DNA of 64,000 nt from Pleurodeles waltl (lineage: Eukaryota > Chordata > Amphibia > Caudata > Salamandridae). This document shows positions 1-11,600 of the stretch, one piece after another (position 1 is the first letter of the stretch; each line of letters starts with the position of its first letter). The notes under the pieces are model-generated. The model did not search any database. It saw only the letters and a list, made by a program, of their open reading frames with translations, and had not been told where the DNA came from. A program made the translations under genes and the position numbers. Location of the stretch: contig NC_090444.1 in the NCBI RefSeq assembly GCF_031143425.1, forward strand, positions 58,337,533 to 58,401,532. Reading direction: 5' to 3'.

Positions 1-1530
1 TCGGAAGACCAGGCAGTGCACACAGGAGTCCCACAGCATGGGGACAAAGAAGGTGCAAAAGGAGGCCCACGCAGCACTACAACAAAAGGGATCCCACAGC
101 CCCGGAAAACCACCCAGGAAGTTGGGTGTCACAGGAAGGAGTGCTGGGGGCCAGAGCTGCACGGTGCATGAAGAACTTCATGGAAGGATGCCACCAAGCC
201 TTGGTAACTGCAAAACACATGGTGCACGGGGGTTCTGTCTTGCGTTGGGAGGCAAGCTCTTACCTCCACCAACGTTGGACAGCTAGACATCAGGACCGTC
301 GGGACAACTTTAGTCCACCACCTGTGATGCAGGATCCACGAAGCTCATCAGGAGAGGGGTTCCACACAACCGGTCATCATTGCAGAGAGGTGGCTGCTGA
401 GGTAGGGGAGTAACTCCTTCACTCCAAGGGAGATTTCTTCATTCTTCTGGTGCAGGCTGAAGACAGGCTGTCCTCTGAGGATGTACAACTGGGAAACAGT
501 TGCAGTTGCTGGCAGGAGCTGAAGATGCATTGTTGCAGAAGTTGTATTTGCTCCTTTGTTGTAGTTGTAAATTTCCTGGAGGGTCCAGATGCAGTTTCTT
601 CAGTAAGAAGGTGAAGTAAAAGATGCTGAGGATTCCTGCTGGAGTCTTGCAATCCGAATCTGAAGAATCACCCATGAGAGAGACACTAAATAGCCCTGGA
701 AGGGGGGATTGGTCCACTAAATAGGTAATCACCTATCAGGGGAAGGCTCTGACGTCATCTGCTGGCACTAGCCACTCAGATGCTCCCAGAGTTCCCTGCC
801 AACTTGGAATCCAAGATGGCAAAACCCAGGGCGATCTGGAGGAGCTCTCAACACCACCCTTGGAGTGGTGATGGACAGGGGAGTGGTCACTCCCCTTTCC
901 TTTGTCCAGTCTCATGCCAGAGCACGGACTGGGGGTCCCTGAGCCGGTGCAGACTGGATCATGCAAGGCTGGTACCATCTGTGACCTTCAAAGCATTTCC
1001 AGAGGCTTGGGGAGGCTACCCCTCCCAAGTCTGTAACACCGATTTCCAAAGGGAGAGCATGTAACACCCCTCTCCCAAAGGAATTCCTTTGTTCTGCCTT
1101 CCTGGGCTTGAGCTGCTCAAGCAACAGGAGGGTAAAACCCTGTCTGAGAGGTGGCAGCAGGTGGGGCTGCCTTGAAAACCTCAGAAGGCTGGAATGGCAA
1201 TACAGGGGGTCCTATAAGGAGCCCCCAGAGTGCATGAATCATAGAGCCAGTGCTTGTGAAAGCATTGAGGTATGATTCCAAAATGTTTGTTACCAAAAAT
1301 GCCTATGTTCAGAGTTACCATTATGTAGCTGGACATAGGTAGTGACCCGTGTAAAATGGTACCCCGCACTCCCGAATTCTGGGAAAATGGTCCCAGAGGT
1401 TGTGGGGGTACCTGAGAGAGCATAATCCCTGGGGTCCCGGTTAGCAGGATCCCAGAGAACACAGTCAAGCAGGTTGACATCTAGCAGAAAAGTTAGGGTA
1501 ACCATCACAAAAAGAGGGCACTTTCCTACA
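1..1530 (-). mobile_element. LTR of a long-LTR retrotransposon, partial
   Basis: Read on the minus strand, this stretch opens at 1530 with TGTAGGAAAGTG, a TG-type LTR start, and runs off the window without reaching the other end, so the LTR is longer than 1.5 kb. It has no sustained coding frame. Stop-broken frames and short runs of repeated words such as GGGACCCCAG and CTCTCCCTTTGG fit long, non-coding LTR sequence. I recognise the opening word as typical of abundant salamander LTRs, which is family knowledge rather than a search result. The right edge abuts the foamy-like pol remnant at 1531. I cannot tell whether this LTR was inserted into that element or belongs to another insertion. Confidence 0.55.
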
Positions 1531-2995
1531 TTTTGGGATCACTTTGTTGACATTTATGATGTCTTACTGGCCAAAAAGGATTGGCCACCTTAATTTGTCC
1601 GTAATCTCCCACACGGGGAAGATATAATTGAAGTGTCTTTCTTTCCCCTTGTTTCCAGAGAGCTCTGAGAGACTTACACAATTGATTAAGCGAAGGTGCA
1701 GGCCCCCGTGTTATACCACATTCTTCTATGGTGCGACAAAGGTTCTTTCTACCATATCAGAGCAATTAAATCCCAACCTCAATCCCAATGCCCAATAAAG
1801 CATGAAGCTAGAGCTAAATCCTCACACAGCAGGAGTATCAGGGTGTAATTGAGCCCTTTGTCCCACCAATGAATAACTCTTTGTTCCCTATAACTAAACC
1901 AGACCATTCATATAGAGTAGTCTTAGACTATAGACATTTAAATAGTTATACACGTACATTTACCATTCAAAATGCACATAGCACAGCACTCATTAACAAT
2001 ATAGTACGCAAAACATACAAAATAACCTTGGATATTTCCAATGGTTTTTCCTTTCAAAATATAGCGCCTGAGAGTAGGGGCTTAATAGGTTTCAGCACCA
2101 TAGGCTCCCAAAAAAAGGTTTTGCCTGCTCCCCAGAACTGTTTTCAGCAACACACAATATTGACCATGAAGCATTGTTCTATGTAGATGACATCACCTTA
2201 TAAATGATGGTCTTGTTTAGCATGTAAGACGGGTGGGCTGCATTGTTGTGGGATTTGCCAAATTGGGCTACAAATTTAATTGAAAAAAATGAAAATAGCT
2301 TTCCTTAGTGTCCTATTTTTAGGATATGAATTGTCTGATGAAGGCAATAGGCTAGCACCCCCATTTTTAGAGAAATGTACATAATTACAACCACCAAATA
2401 CTATCAAAAAACTCCAGTCACTGTTGGGCTTTTTAAATGCTGGCAGAACATCCATACCAGATTGTGCACAACGCATCAAACAATTATATGATTTCATATG
2501 CCCTTACGTTTCAAGCAAATATTGAACTGTCAAACACACATCCATTCTCAGAGCTGCTAAACACTTACACACAAGAAACAACAAAACACATTTGGTCATC
2601 AGAGTAATTGCTAGTGCCATTGGTTTCACCTAGGTAACATGCAATGAAGGTGATACCGTCCTGATTGGATACAAATCACACTTGTACTCTACAGCGGGAA
2701 CAAAGCTTTGGTCCCACAGAAAAATCTCTGACTGCTGTTCAGATGGCTGTCATTAAAGAGAGACCGCTCACCCAGGGGAAATGTACTATTGTCGTATCTC
2801 CAATTTCAGCCATTGAGGCTGTTACCAAAGGCAGGGTTCTTAAAACTAAGGCATTACATCCACATTGGATTCAAAGGGCAACGACTCTGATGGCCACTGA
2901 TGTTGATTATGTTTTCGACCCAAAATTAGAAACTCAAGAATTCCTACAATATGAACTTGAGTATCCAGTTCCAGCAAACACATTGCCTATTGAAG
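1531..2995 (+). pseudogene. pol: Endogenous foamy-like retrovirus pol remnant (reverse transcriptase part)
   Basis: Decayed pol of an endogenous retrovirus whose closest visible resemblance is to spumavirus (foamy virus) reverse transcriptase. From about 1830 a frame carries the fingers region with the KPD, VLDYR and LN words, followed by an NGF word and a PES word at the positions typical of foamy viruses. The catalytic YVDD box is at 2180-2191. A thumb-like stretch with QSLLGFLN follows at about 2410-2440, and a connection-like stretch at 2700-2990. The frame is broken by several stops and shifts, so no functional enzyme is encoded. A short protease-side remnant may occupy 1531-1830. The gene is interrupted at 2996 by a piggyBac transposon and resumes at 9399. 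The spumavirus assignment rests on motif spacing only. Confidence 0.75.
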
Positions 2996-2999
2996 TTAA
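2996..2999 (+). repeat. piggyBac target duplication TTAA, left
   Basis: TTAA at 2996-2999 is the expected piggyBac target site and directly precedes the terminal CCCCTTCGCTGCC. The matching right copy at 9395-9398 has decayed to ATAA. Confidence 0.8.
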
Positions 3000-4019
3000 C
3001 CCCTTCGCTGCCAGACCTTTTCCCCCTCCTGTGCCGAGCCTTTTTTTGGCTATTTGGGGCAGTTCGGGCTTAGGCCCTCATAACGTTTTGCTCACATAAG
3101 CTACCCACGCCAAATTTGCGTCCTTGTTTTCCAACATCCTAGGGATTCTAGAGGTACCCAGACTTTGTGAGTTCCCCCGAAGGAGACCAAGAAATTAGCC
3201 AAAATACAGTGAAAATTTTGTTTTTTTCAAACAAATGGGAAAAAAGGGCTGCAGAAGGCAGCTTGTGGTTTGTTCCCTGAAAATGGCATCAACAAAGGGT
3301 TTGCGGTGGCAAGATCACCATCTTCCCAGCTTTCAGGAACAGGCAGACTTGAATTAGAAAACCCAATTTTTTAATAGAATTTTGACATTTTACTGGGACA
3401 TTCCCCATTTTTACTATTTTTTGTGCTTTCAGCCTCCTTCCAGTTGGTGACCACAATAGATGAGAAACCAATGCTGGATCCCAGAAAGCTAAACATTTCT
3501 GAGAAGTAGACAAAATTCTGAATTCAGCAAGGGGTGATTTGTGTAGATCCTACACGTGTTTCCTACAGAAAATAACAGCTGAAATTAAAAAATATTGAAA
3601 TCGAGGCCATTTTTCTCCACGTTTGACTCTGTAACTTTTTTCTGCGATGTCAGATTTTTTAAAGCAATATACCGTTACGTCAGCTGGACTCTTCTGGTTG
3701 CGGGACATATATAGGGCTTGTAGGTTCATGAAGAACCCTAGGTACCCAGAGCCAATAAATGAGCTGCACCTTGCAATGGGTTTTTATTCTATACCGGGTA
3801 TACAGCAATTCATTTGCTGAAATATAAAAAGTGAAAAATAGGTATCAAGAAAACCTTTGTATTTCCAAAATGGCCACACGATAAGGTGTTGAGAAGCAGT
3901 GGTTATTTGCACATCTCTGAATTCCGGGGTGCCCGTACTAGCATGTGAATTATAGGGCATTTCTCAAATAAATGTCTTTTTTACACACTGCCTTACATTT
4001 CGAAGGAAAAAATGTAAAG

Positions 4020-5655
4020 AAAGACAAGGGGCAATAACACTTGTTTTGCTATTCTGTATTCCCCCAAGTATCCCAATAAAAATGGTACCTCACTTGTGTG
4101 GGTAGGCCTAGCGCCCACGAAAGGAAATGGTCCAAAACACAACGTGGACACATCACATTTTTTCACAGAAAACAGAGGTGTTTTTTACGAAGTGCCTACC
4201 TTTGGATTTTGGCCTCTAGCTCAGCCGGCACCTGGGAAAACCTAGCAAACCAGTGCATTTTTTAAAACTAGACACCTAGGGGAATCCAAGATGGGGTGAC
4301 TTGTGTGGCTCTGACCAGGTTCTGTTACCCAGAATCCTTTGCAAACCTCAAAATTTGACCAAAAAAACACTTTGTCCTCTCATTTCAGTGACAGAAAGTT
4401 CTGGAATCTGAGAGGAGCCACAAATGTCCTTCCACCCAGCAGTCCCCCAAGTCTCCTAATAAAAATGGTACCTCACTTGTGTGGGTAGGCCGAGCGCCCA
4501 CGAAAGGAAATGGCCCAAAACACAAAGTGGACAAATCACATTTTTTCACAGAAAACAGAGGTGTTTGTTACAAAGTGCCTACGTGTGGATTTTGGCCTCT
4601 AGCTCAGCCGGCACCTGGGGAAACCTAGCAAACCAGTGCATTTTTGAAAACTAGACACCTAGGGGAATCCAAGATGGCGTGACTTGTGGGGCTCTGACTA
4701 GGTTCTGTTACCCAGAATCCTTTGCAAACTTCAGACTTTGGCCAAAAAACACTTTTTCCTCTCATTTCGGTGACTGAAAGTTCTGGAATCTGAGAGGAGC
4801 CACACATTTTCTTCTACCCAGTATTCCCCCAAGTCTCCTGATAAAAATGGTACCTCACTTGTGTGGGTAGGCCTAGCGCCCACGAAAGGAAATGGCCCAA
4901 AACACAACGTGGACACATCACATTTTTTCACAGAAAACAGAGGTGTTTTTTACAAAGTGCCTACCTCTGGATTTTGGCCTCTAGCTCAGCCAGCAGCTGG
5001 GGAAACCTAGCAAACCAGCGCATTTATGAAAACTAGACACATAGGAAAATCCAAGATGGGGTGACTTGTGGGGCTCTAACCAGGTTCAGTTACCCAGAAT
5101 CCTTTGCAAACATCAAAATTTGGCCAAAAAAACACTTTTTTCTCTCATTTCGGTGACAGAAAGTTCTGGATTCTGAGAGGAGCCACACATTTCCTTCCAC
5201 CCAGCACTCCCCCAAGTCCCCCGATAAAAATGGTACCTCACTTGTGTGGGAAGGTCTAGCACCCACAAAAGGAAAGGGCCCAAAACACAACGTGGACACA
5301 TCACATTTTTTCACAGAAAACAGAGGTGTTTTTTACAAAGTGCCTACCTGTGGATTTTGGCCTCTAGCTCAGCCGGCACCTAGAGAAACCTAGCAAACCA
5401 GCACAGTTTTTATTAACTAGACACCTAGGGGAATCCAAGATGGGGTGACTTGTGGGGCTCTCACCAGGTTCTGTTACCCAGAATCCTTCACAAACCTCAA
5501 AATTTGGCTAAAAAAACACTTTTTCCTCACATTTTGGTGTCAGAAAATTCTGGAATCTGAGAGGAGCCACAAATTTCCTTCCACCCAGCGTTCCCCCAAG
5601 TCTCCAGATAAAAATGATACCTCACTTGTGTGGGTGGGCCAGGTGCCTGCAACAG
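4020..5655. repeat. Tandem repeat, about 382-bp period, four-plus units
   Basis: The landmark ATGGTACCTCACTTGTGTGG recurs at about 4082, 4465, 4846, 5229 and, slightly changed, 5611, with spacings of 381-383 bp. Each unit also contains the words TTTTCACAGAAAACAGAGG and CTAGCTCAGCC. The array belongs to the left arm of the piggyBac element. A single degenerate unit of the same sequence is present in the second piggyBac copy at about 47100-47530. Short open frames within it are repeat artefacts. Confidence 0.9.
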
Positions 5656-6443
5656 AATAAGGCCAAAAACTTGTAGAGATTGAGGGGATAGCACAGCGAG
5701 TTGATGAGCACATATTTTTCTTTTATACATCTTTTAGGCCGACTCTGCTTTGGGGTCCTAGGCAAGTGAGGTATCATTTTACTTGGGGGACTGAGGGGAA
5801 CGCTGAGTGGTAGGACATTTGAGCCGCAGCGGTGATCCTACAAAGAAAAGTGAGGAAAATATGTTTTTTTATGCAAATTTTGAGGTTTGCCAAGGAGTCA
5901 GGGTAGGAAAATGATGGGGGATCCAGGCAAGCCACACCTCCTTGGACTCCTTTGAGTATCTATTTTTAAAACATGTCTGGGTTTGGTAGGTTTCCCTAGA
6001 TGAAGGCCGCACCCAGGACCAACACCATAGGTGCCCCCGCCTCCCAACACAGGTAGTTTTGCAATAGATCATTTTGATGTGTCCACATACTTATGTGATG
6101 TTCCAACCACTCAAATTGTGAAAAGAAATTCACTTAGGTTATGTTAAAAAGACCCCTCACCCAACAACTAAGTTGGTGGCATGCTTCATCATCGGGTTCC
6201 CACCCGAGGCACCTAGCGTGTCACAGGTGTGCTGCGACACCTGATTACAGACGGAGCAGGTTTTGTCATTTTTACCACACATACTGGTTGGATTTGGCAC
6301 GAGGGTGAGTGATGGTTCAGTGGATCAAATTTTATTAACAATAGATTTCACAAAAATGAAAAGCACTGTTAATAACTGAAAGGCCAAAAAACTGAACCAA
6401 TGACTCACAGCTTGTGAGTTGCAAAGCCACTGCAAGGCACCAA

Positions 6444-7365
6444 GCCCCGTATTTATACTCCGTTTGCGCCGAATTTGCGTTGTTTATTTCGACGCAAATT
6501 CGGCGCAAAACTAACGCCATATTTATACTTTGGCGTTAGACGCATCTAGCGCCAAAGTATGAAGAAAGAGCGTCATTTTTTTGCGTGAACGCCTTCCTTG
6601 CGTTAATGAGATGCAAGGAAGGCGTTCCCGTCTAAAAAAATGACGGCGACGCAAATGCGTCGTATTTATACTCCCGGGCAAAAATCACGCCCGGGAGGTG
6701 GCGGGTCAAAAAACCCCGCATTTGCGCCACTATTTAACGCCTGGGTCAGGGTAGGCGTTAAGGGGCCTGTGGGCTCAAAATGAGCCCACAGGTGCCCTCC
6801 CCTGCCCCCAGGGAACCCCCTGCCACCCCTGCCCACCCCAGGAGGACACCCAAGGATGGAGGGACCCATCCCAGTGAAGTACAGGTAAGTTCAGGTAAGT
6901 ATAATTGTTTTTATTTTTTTATTTTTTTTGTGGCATAGGGGGGCCTTATTTGTGCCCCCCTACATGCCACTATGCCCAATGACCATGCCCAGGGGACACA
7001 AGTCCCCTGGGCATGGCCATTGGGCAAGGGGGCATGACTCCTGTCTTTACTAAGACAGGAGTCATGAAATGGCGTCTGGGCGTCGAAAAAATGGCGCAAA
7101 TCGGGTTAAGACGATTTTTTAGCGTCAACCTGACTTGCGCCATTTTAAGACGCCCTAACGTCATTTTTTCCCAACGCCGGCGCTGCCTGGTCTACGTGGT
7201 TTTTTTCCACGCACACCAGGCAGCGCCGGTCTGATTGCGCCGTCTAACGCCATTCCATAAATACGGCGCCCGCATGGCGCTTCAGAATGGCGTTAGACGG
7301 CGCAAATATTTTTGACGCTAAACTGCGTTAGCGCAGTTTAGCGTCAAAAAGTATAAATATGGGCC
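6444..7365. mobile_element. Harbinger-type palindromic MITE, copy 1 (922 bp)
   Basis: Terminal inverted repeats built on GTATTTATAC and GTATAAATA bound a mosaic of nested inverted repeats, for example CCAGGCAGCGCCG facing its complement and GCGCCGAATTTGCG facing AAATTCGGCGC. It is flanked by CAA on both sides, a 3-bp target duplication. Two more copies lie at 11823-12737 and 19838-20762. All three carry two consecutive splice-donor consensus words at the same internal place (6882-6890 and 6892-6900 here). It is inserted in the piggyBac left arm. Stop-poor frames inside come from GC-rich palindromes. Confidence 0.8.
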
Positions 7366-7798
7366 CAACCGCTTTACAGTCCATTCACACACCTTTCATG
7401 CATGACACGCACAAGACCATTCACGCCGCCAGCCACGGGCCCAGCACATTACAACACTCTCATCGACAGAAAGCACCACTCAAGGGCCCATCACTTACAT
7501 ACGCCCACATGACTGATACAGCAATCATACCAGCTGATGGGAGTGTGTGGACTGGTGTTTGGCTGGCAGTGTGTTGCAGTAGCCAACAGCAAGTCAATAC
7601 GTACACTATGTACACCCTCAGCCAAGCGCCACTCCACACTCAATGGCATCACTTTTCTTTTTTTTTTTTAAACAAAGAAACCACTAACTAATTAGAAATA
7701 ATTACAAAACTACAACCACAAAAGCTCTAACTAAGTACATGACAGAAATGACAACCATGAAACTGAACTCATGAAAATACAAAACAGACAGTTTACAC

Positions 7799-9240
7799 TC
7801 ATGGTTGTTCCCAGTAATTCTTCTGGGTGTGGTAATTCTTAAAACAACCACCCACACACAGCCCAGGCTTTGAAGGACAATCTGGGCAGTACATTCGAGT
7901 CTCCCTCCGGATACCTCTTCGAAAACACACTCTACATTTCTTAGCTTGAAAGTCTTTTTTGGGTGTGGGAGGAATGTGCTCAACAAAGTGGCGATCTTTC
8001 AATCTAGCCACATCCTCCACCACTTCTTCTCTAGGAACTCTGGCCTGTTCCAACACAATAAGGCTCTCTATCACTGACTCCTCAAATTTCACAAATGTCA
8101 TCTTTGACTCTGGAGACCTATCCTTAAACACAACGAAAGCATTAAACGTTGCTAAGTGGAAGAGGTGAATTGCTAACTTCTTATACCAAACGTAAGACTT
8201 ACGAATAGCAGTATAAGGTTCCAACCTTTGATCAACTCTATCTACACCTCCCATGTGCTTATTATAATCTAAAATGCACACAGGTTTGCGCACTTCAGCA
8301 ACCTGGCCCCAAACAGTCATGGGGAAGTACTCTCATCATGGATGGTACTTAGCATGTAGACATCCCTCCTGTCTGAAAACTTCAAAGCTAGAAGCTCATC
8401 ATTCCGCAAGGCACTGCACTGTCCCCTATCAACGTTTTTTACAGACAATCTCCCTTGGATAGCCTTTCCTGTTACAACGGAGTGTGCCACAAGCAACAGT
8501 GTCCACTCTAAACAATTCCTTGAACAAGTACACTCCAGTGTAAAACGTATCTACATACAAATGGTGACCTTTGTTGAACAGTCGTCTACCAAGTTCCCAC
8601 ACAATTTTCTCAGTAACTCCAAAAGTGGGAGGACAACAAGAGGGGGTCAATACTGGAATCCCTACCAGTGTAGACACAGAAATTATACACATATCCTGTA
8701 CTACTTTCAGACAGCATATACAATTTAATTCCACATCGTGCCCTCTTGCTAGGAATGTACTGCCTGAAAACCAAACGACCATTGAAGAGGACCAAAGACT
8801 CGTCCACAGCTATTTCTTTGCCTGGAACATAGACCTCTGAAAACCGATCTACAAAATGATCAAGGACAGGCCTAATCTTAAAAAGACGGTCAGAATCAGG
8901 GTGATCGCGGGGCAAGGCTAATGCATTGTCAATAAAATGCAGCATTCTAAGAAGAAGCAAATACTGATTACGACTCATTGTTGCAGGAACTATAGCTGTT
9001 GCCATCAAGGGACTAGTAGACCAATAAGAAGCCAGTGACGGCTTCCTTATCAACTCCATCAAAAGAGTCAAACCTAAAAACCTTTTCATCTCCTCCAAAT
9101 TTGTGGGAATCCACTGGGTAGCTCTAGAGTGTGGCCTAAGTCTAGCAGCGTTGTCCCCCATTACTGCTCCCCATACAAATTAGTCTGCTCAACAATCTCT
9201 TCCAAAAACACATCATCCACAAATAACTCAAAGAAATTCC
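7799..9240 (-). pseudogene. piggyBac (PGBD4-like) transposase pseudogene
   Basis: DDE_Tnp_1_7-type transposase, which normally excises and inserts piggyBac elements at TTAA in the nucleus. Reading from 9240 down, the order is: an N-terminal piece with FFELFVDDVFLEEIVEQTN; a frame from 9161 with the first catalytic aspartate in AVDESLVLFNGR; a shifted frame (8782-8429) with the second in HLYVDTFYTG; and a frame from 8320 with the third in YNKHMGGVDRVDQ. A cysteine-rich C-terminal domain (CRVCFRRGIRR, then YCPDCPSKPGLC) ends at 7799. All three catalytic aspartates survive. Frameshifts near 9165, 8630 and 8430 and loss of most of the N-terminal acidic region make it a pseudogene. Only about 150 bp separate the N-terminal remnant from the right terminus. 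Confidence 0.9.
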
Positions 9241-9312
9241 CCTTCCATCCCTGCCTTAGGGGGGTGGGGGGAATCCCACGGAGGGAACGCTAGCACTCCC
9301 TCCGGGTGCAGG

Positions 9313-9341
9313 GCCGAGGACGTAATGGTTACGTCCTCGGC
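9313..9341. repeat. Subterminal hairpin of the piggyBac right end
   Basis: A perfect 13-bp inverted repeat (GCCGAGGACGTAA facing TTACGTCCTCGGC) with a 3-bp loop lies about 55 bp from the right terminus. A related GGACGTAA...ACGTCC pair follows at 9361-9379. The position suits a subterminal transposase-binding repeat; that role is inferred. Confidence 0.6.
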
Positions 9342-9394
9342 ACAGGAGCACTGTGCTGCAGGACGTAACCACTACGTCCGCGGCACAGAAGGGG

Positions 9395-9398
9395 ATAA
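9395..9398 (+). repeat. piggyBac target duplication, right (ATAA)
   Basis: ATAA directly follows the terminal GAAGGGG and pairs with TTAA at 2996-2999, with one substitution. Confidence 0.65.
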
Positions 9399-11040
9399 TC
9401 AAATAATTATGTACACTGATGGGTCAGGCTACAGTTGGCACTAAAAATCAATACTCCGGCGCATGCACAGTTATGAGTAGCTACATGAAGGATGGTGAAT
9501 TCCATTCACAACACACTTACACACAGACCTTAGGGGACTGCACTGCACAACCAGCAGAGCTGAAGACTCTGTTGATGGCACTAGAACGCACAGATTCTGG
9601 ACAGTTACATTAATCATCTGTGCTTTGTACTACTGCATCCAGTCCTTCAGTGAATATCTGTATTACTGGCACTAGAATGGGTTCAGAGATTTGAAAGGTA
9701 ACACCATTACCATTAAACACAGACGTATGTGGGATAAAGTAACGGATCTGAAAGAAATGCTACCCAGTGTCCATGTAGTTCATACATTGCTACAGCAATG
9801 TGTTGGAATACACATTGCTGGCAATACTTTGGCCAATGAAGCAGCCAAGTCAGCAGTAGCTATGGCTTCTGTTGCTGTAATTACTCACTCACTGATGAGA
9901 TTGGATGATGAAACCCTGACTGCTGTAAAAGATGCAGCTGAAGGCAAACCAATGCTGAAGGCATATCCTGCTAAATAGCCCTACCGCATATCTAGCCTCC
10001 ATACTGACAATCGCGTGATCCCCAACAAATATCAAAGACCTGAATTGATGAAAGCATTGCATGAGGGGGTTGCTTCTGCCCATGCTGGTGTGGCAGATAC
10101 TATTTCCTTGTTACAAGCCCATTACTAGTGGCCAGGTTTATACAAAGAGACCAAGAAGTATGTCCTTTGTTTTGACATCTGTCAACAAATAAAATAGTCC
10201 ACCGTCAAAAGCCCACTGCAGACACCCCTCCTACTTTGTAACAAACCTTTACAATGTGTGTACCTGGACCATTGTGGTTCCTTGACACCTGATGGTGCAT
10301 ACAAATACATTTTAGTCTCTATTGACTCCTGCCTCAGATTTCTATGGGTATGGCCACAACGCTTGGCTGATGCTCGAACTGTAAAGATTTGCAAGTCTTC
10401 ATTGGCACATATGCAATTGTGGCTTTCCACTCGAACCAGGGCCCTGCTTTTTTCTCAAGGGCTTTCAGGGATGCCATGGCTTCATTAGGGGTCCAACTGT
10501 ATTATTCATCTCCATTTCATCCCGAGGCAAATAGTGTCGTGGAGCCAAGAAACCGGGATTTAAAGCAATCCCACAGCAGAGTATTAGGCATAGGTCATTG
10601 TTGGCTTAATCACCTGTATGGAGTCCAGAGAGCACTTAGTAATCTACCCAGTAGGTCCCTGGGGGGTTGTACCTCATAGAAATGCCTGTTCGGAACACAC
10701 ATGTATGTTCCGCATCTTGATGGTCCTGGCGCGGTGGCAGCTGAAACACCTTTTGACATAAATGAATGTGCCACTGTCTTGAAGGACAGTTCCGTGACGA
10801 CAACGCATCTGTCAGTGCTGCCTCCTTGGGAATAGGGGATGCACCAATAACACCAACATTCCTAGAGTTGGAGATCGAGTGCATGAAAACATTGCTGTGA
10901 AAAAAGGAGTTTGGTCCTCCTTTTCGTGCACTGGTTCTAGTCCTGGGAATACACAATACCAGAACTGTCATACTACCACTGCTGCCTGGTTCTAAATAAA
11001 ACCACTTTGTCTCCATCAACAAAGTCAAGTTACACCATAT
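9399..11040 (+). pseudogene. pol: Endogenous foamy-like pol remnant (RNase H and integrase part)
   Basis: Continuation of the gene interrupted at 2996. An RNase H core starts at once with YTDGSG at about 9413-9430 and ends with an HIAGN...ANEAAK stretch near 9820-9850. An integrase zinc-binding region follows (HEGVASAHAG near 10060, then a CxxxC pair near 10170). The catalytic core shows D in YLDHCG (about 10260), a second site where the expected aspartate reads N (HSNQGPAF, about 10430-10450), and E in the VVEPRNRD stretch (about 10540). Numerous stops and frameshifts break it. Order and motifs match retroviral pol; the foamy-like assignment follows from the reverse transcriptase half. Bases 10680-11040 probably hold the degraded integrase C-terminus. 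Confidence 0.7.
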
Positions 11041-11600
11041 GGCCGATCCTGCACAGCAGACCTAGTGGATTCCTGGGTAGTAACTGACTTCCTCTCACTA
11101 CAGACCAGAATGTTCCACTATAAGTTTTAACCAGCAACTCTGATACCCCTCCGAGCTTGAGGAGGGTGGAAAATTATCTTTCATTAGTACCATTAACTTC
11201 TTCTGCAACAAGTAACTCAAATTTGACACAAACTGATGGAATCATCTGCTATGAGCCATCAAGAGAGACTTCTGCCATTTCTCCTCTTACAAACACAGCT
11301 CCAGTTTTTGCACAAATTTCTTCTGAATACTTTGCCGACATCAATGATACCTTCACTGACTCATTGCCTTTTCTGCATCAAGACTGTCAAGAGCATGTAA
11401 GCTGATAAATTGGCTTACAACTAACTATTTCATTCTACCATGGAACTATCTGGGGCTTTTATGAACTGTACTTGCCTTTCTTCTTTGGATTGGGTGTGTG
11501 TTTGTCTTTTTCTTGCTGAAATATGGTCATTACCTTCCTGCCATACTGTCTGTAGAGACTGTTGTCTGTAAACAGTGGTTAATTTGTAAATAAAAATGTG
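11041..11600 (+). other. Possible 3' remnant of the retrovirus, no gene recognised
   Basis: Downstream of the integrase remnant there is an 82-codon open frame at 11157-11405 with no recognisable domain. At about 11440-11530 a short hydrophobic stretch could be read as a decayed membrane segment. Its position would suit an envelope region, but I see no diagnostic motif and do not claim one. Confidence 0.25.

Larger units (their letters stand above)
3000..9394 (-). mobile_element. piggyBac transposon, PGBD4-like, 6.4 kb
   Basis: The ends are near-inverted: CCCCTTCGCTGCC at the left and GGCACAGAAGGGG at the right, lying between TTAA and ATAA, which is the piggyBac arrangement. The minus-strand transposase lies near the right end. 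The long left arm (3000-7790) is non-coding and contains about 382-bp tandem repeats and one Harbinger-type MITE. A second copy of the left arm lies at 47088-49606 in the opposite orientation and ends in the same terminal sequence beside its own TTAA. The element is inserted in the foamy-like pol: the frame on the left resumes on the right when one target copy is discounted, so the insertion was precise. Confidence 0.85.

Noticed and set aside
6666..7234. Recurring 60-130 codon frames in the three 0.92-kb MITE copies
   Set aside because: They repeat on both strands in every copy and arise from inverted repeats; no domain recognised.
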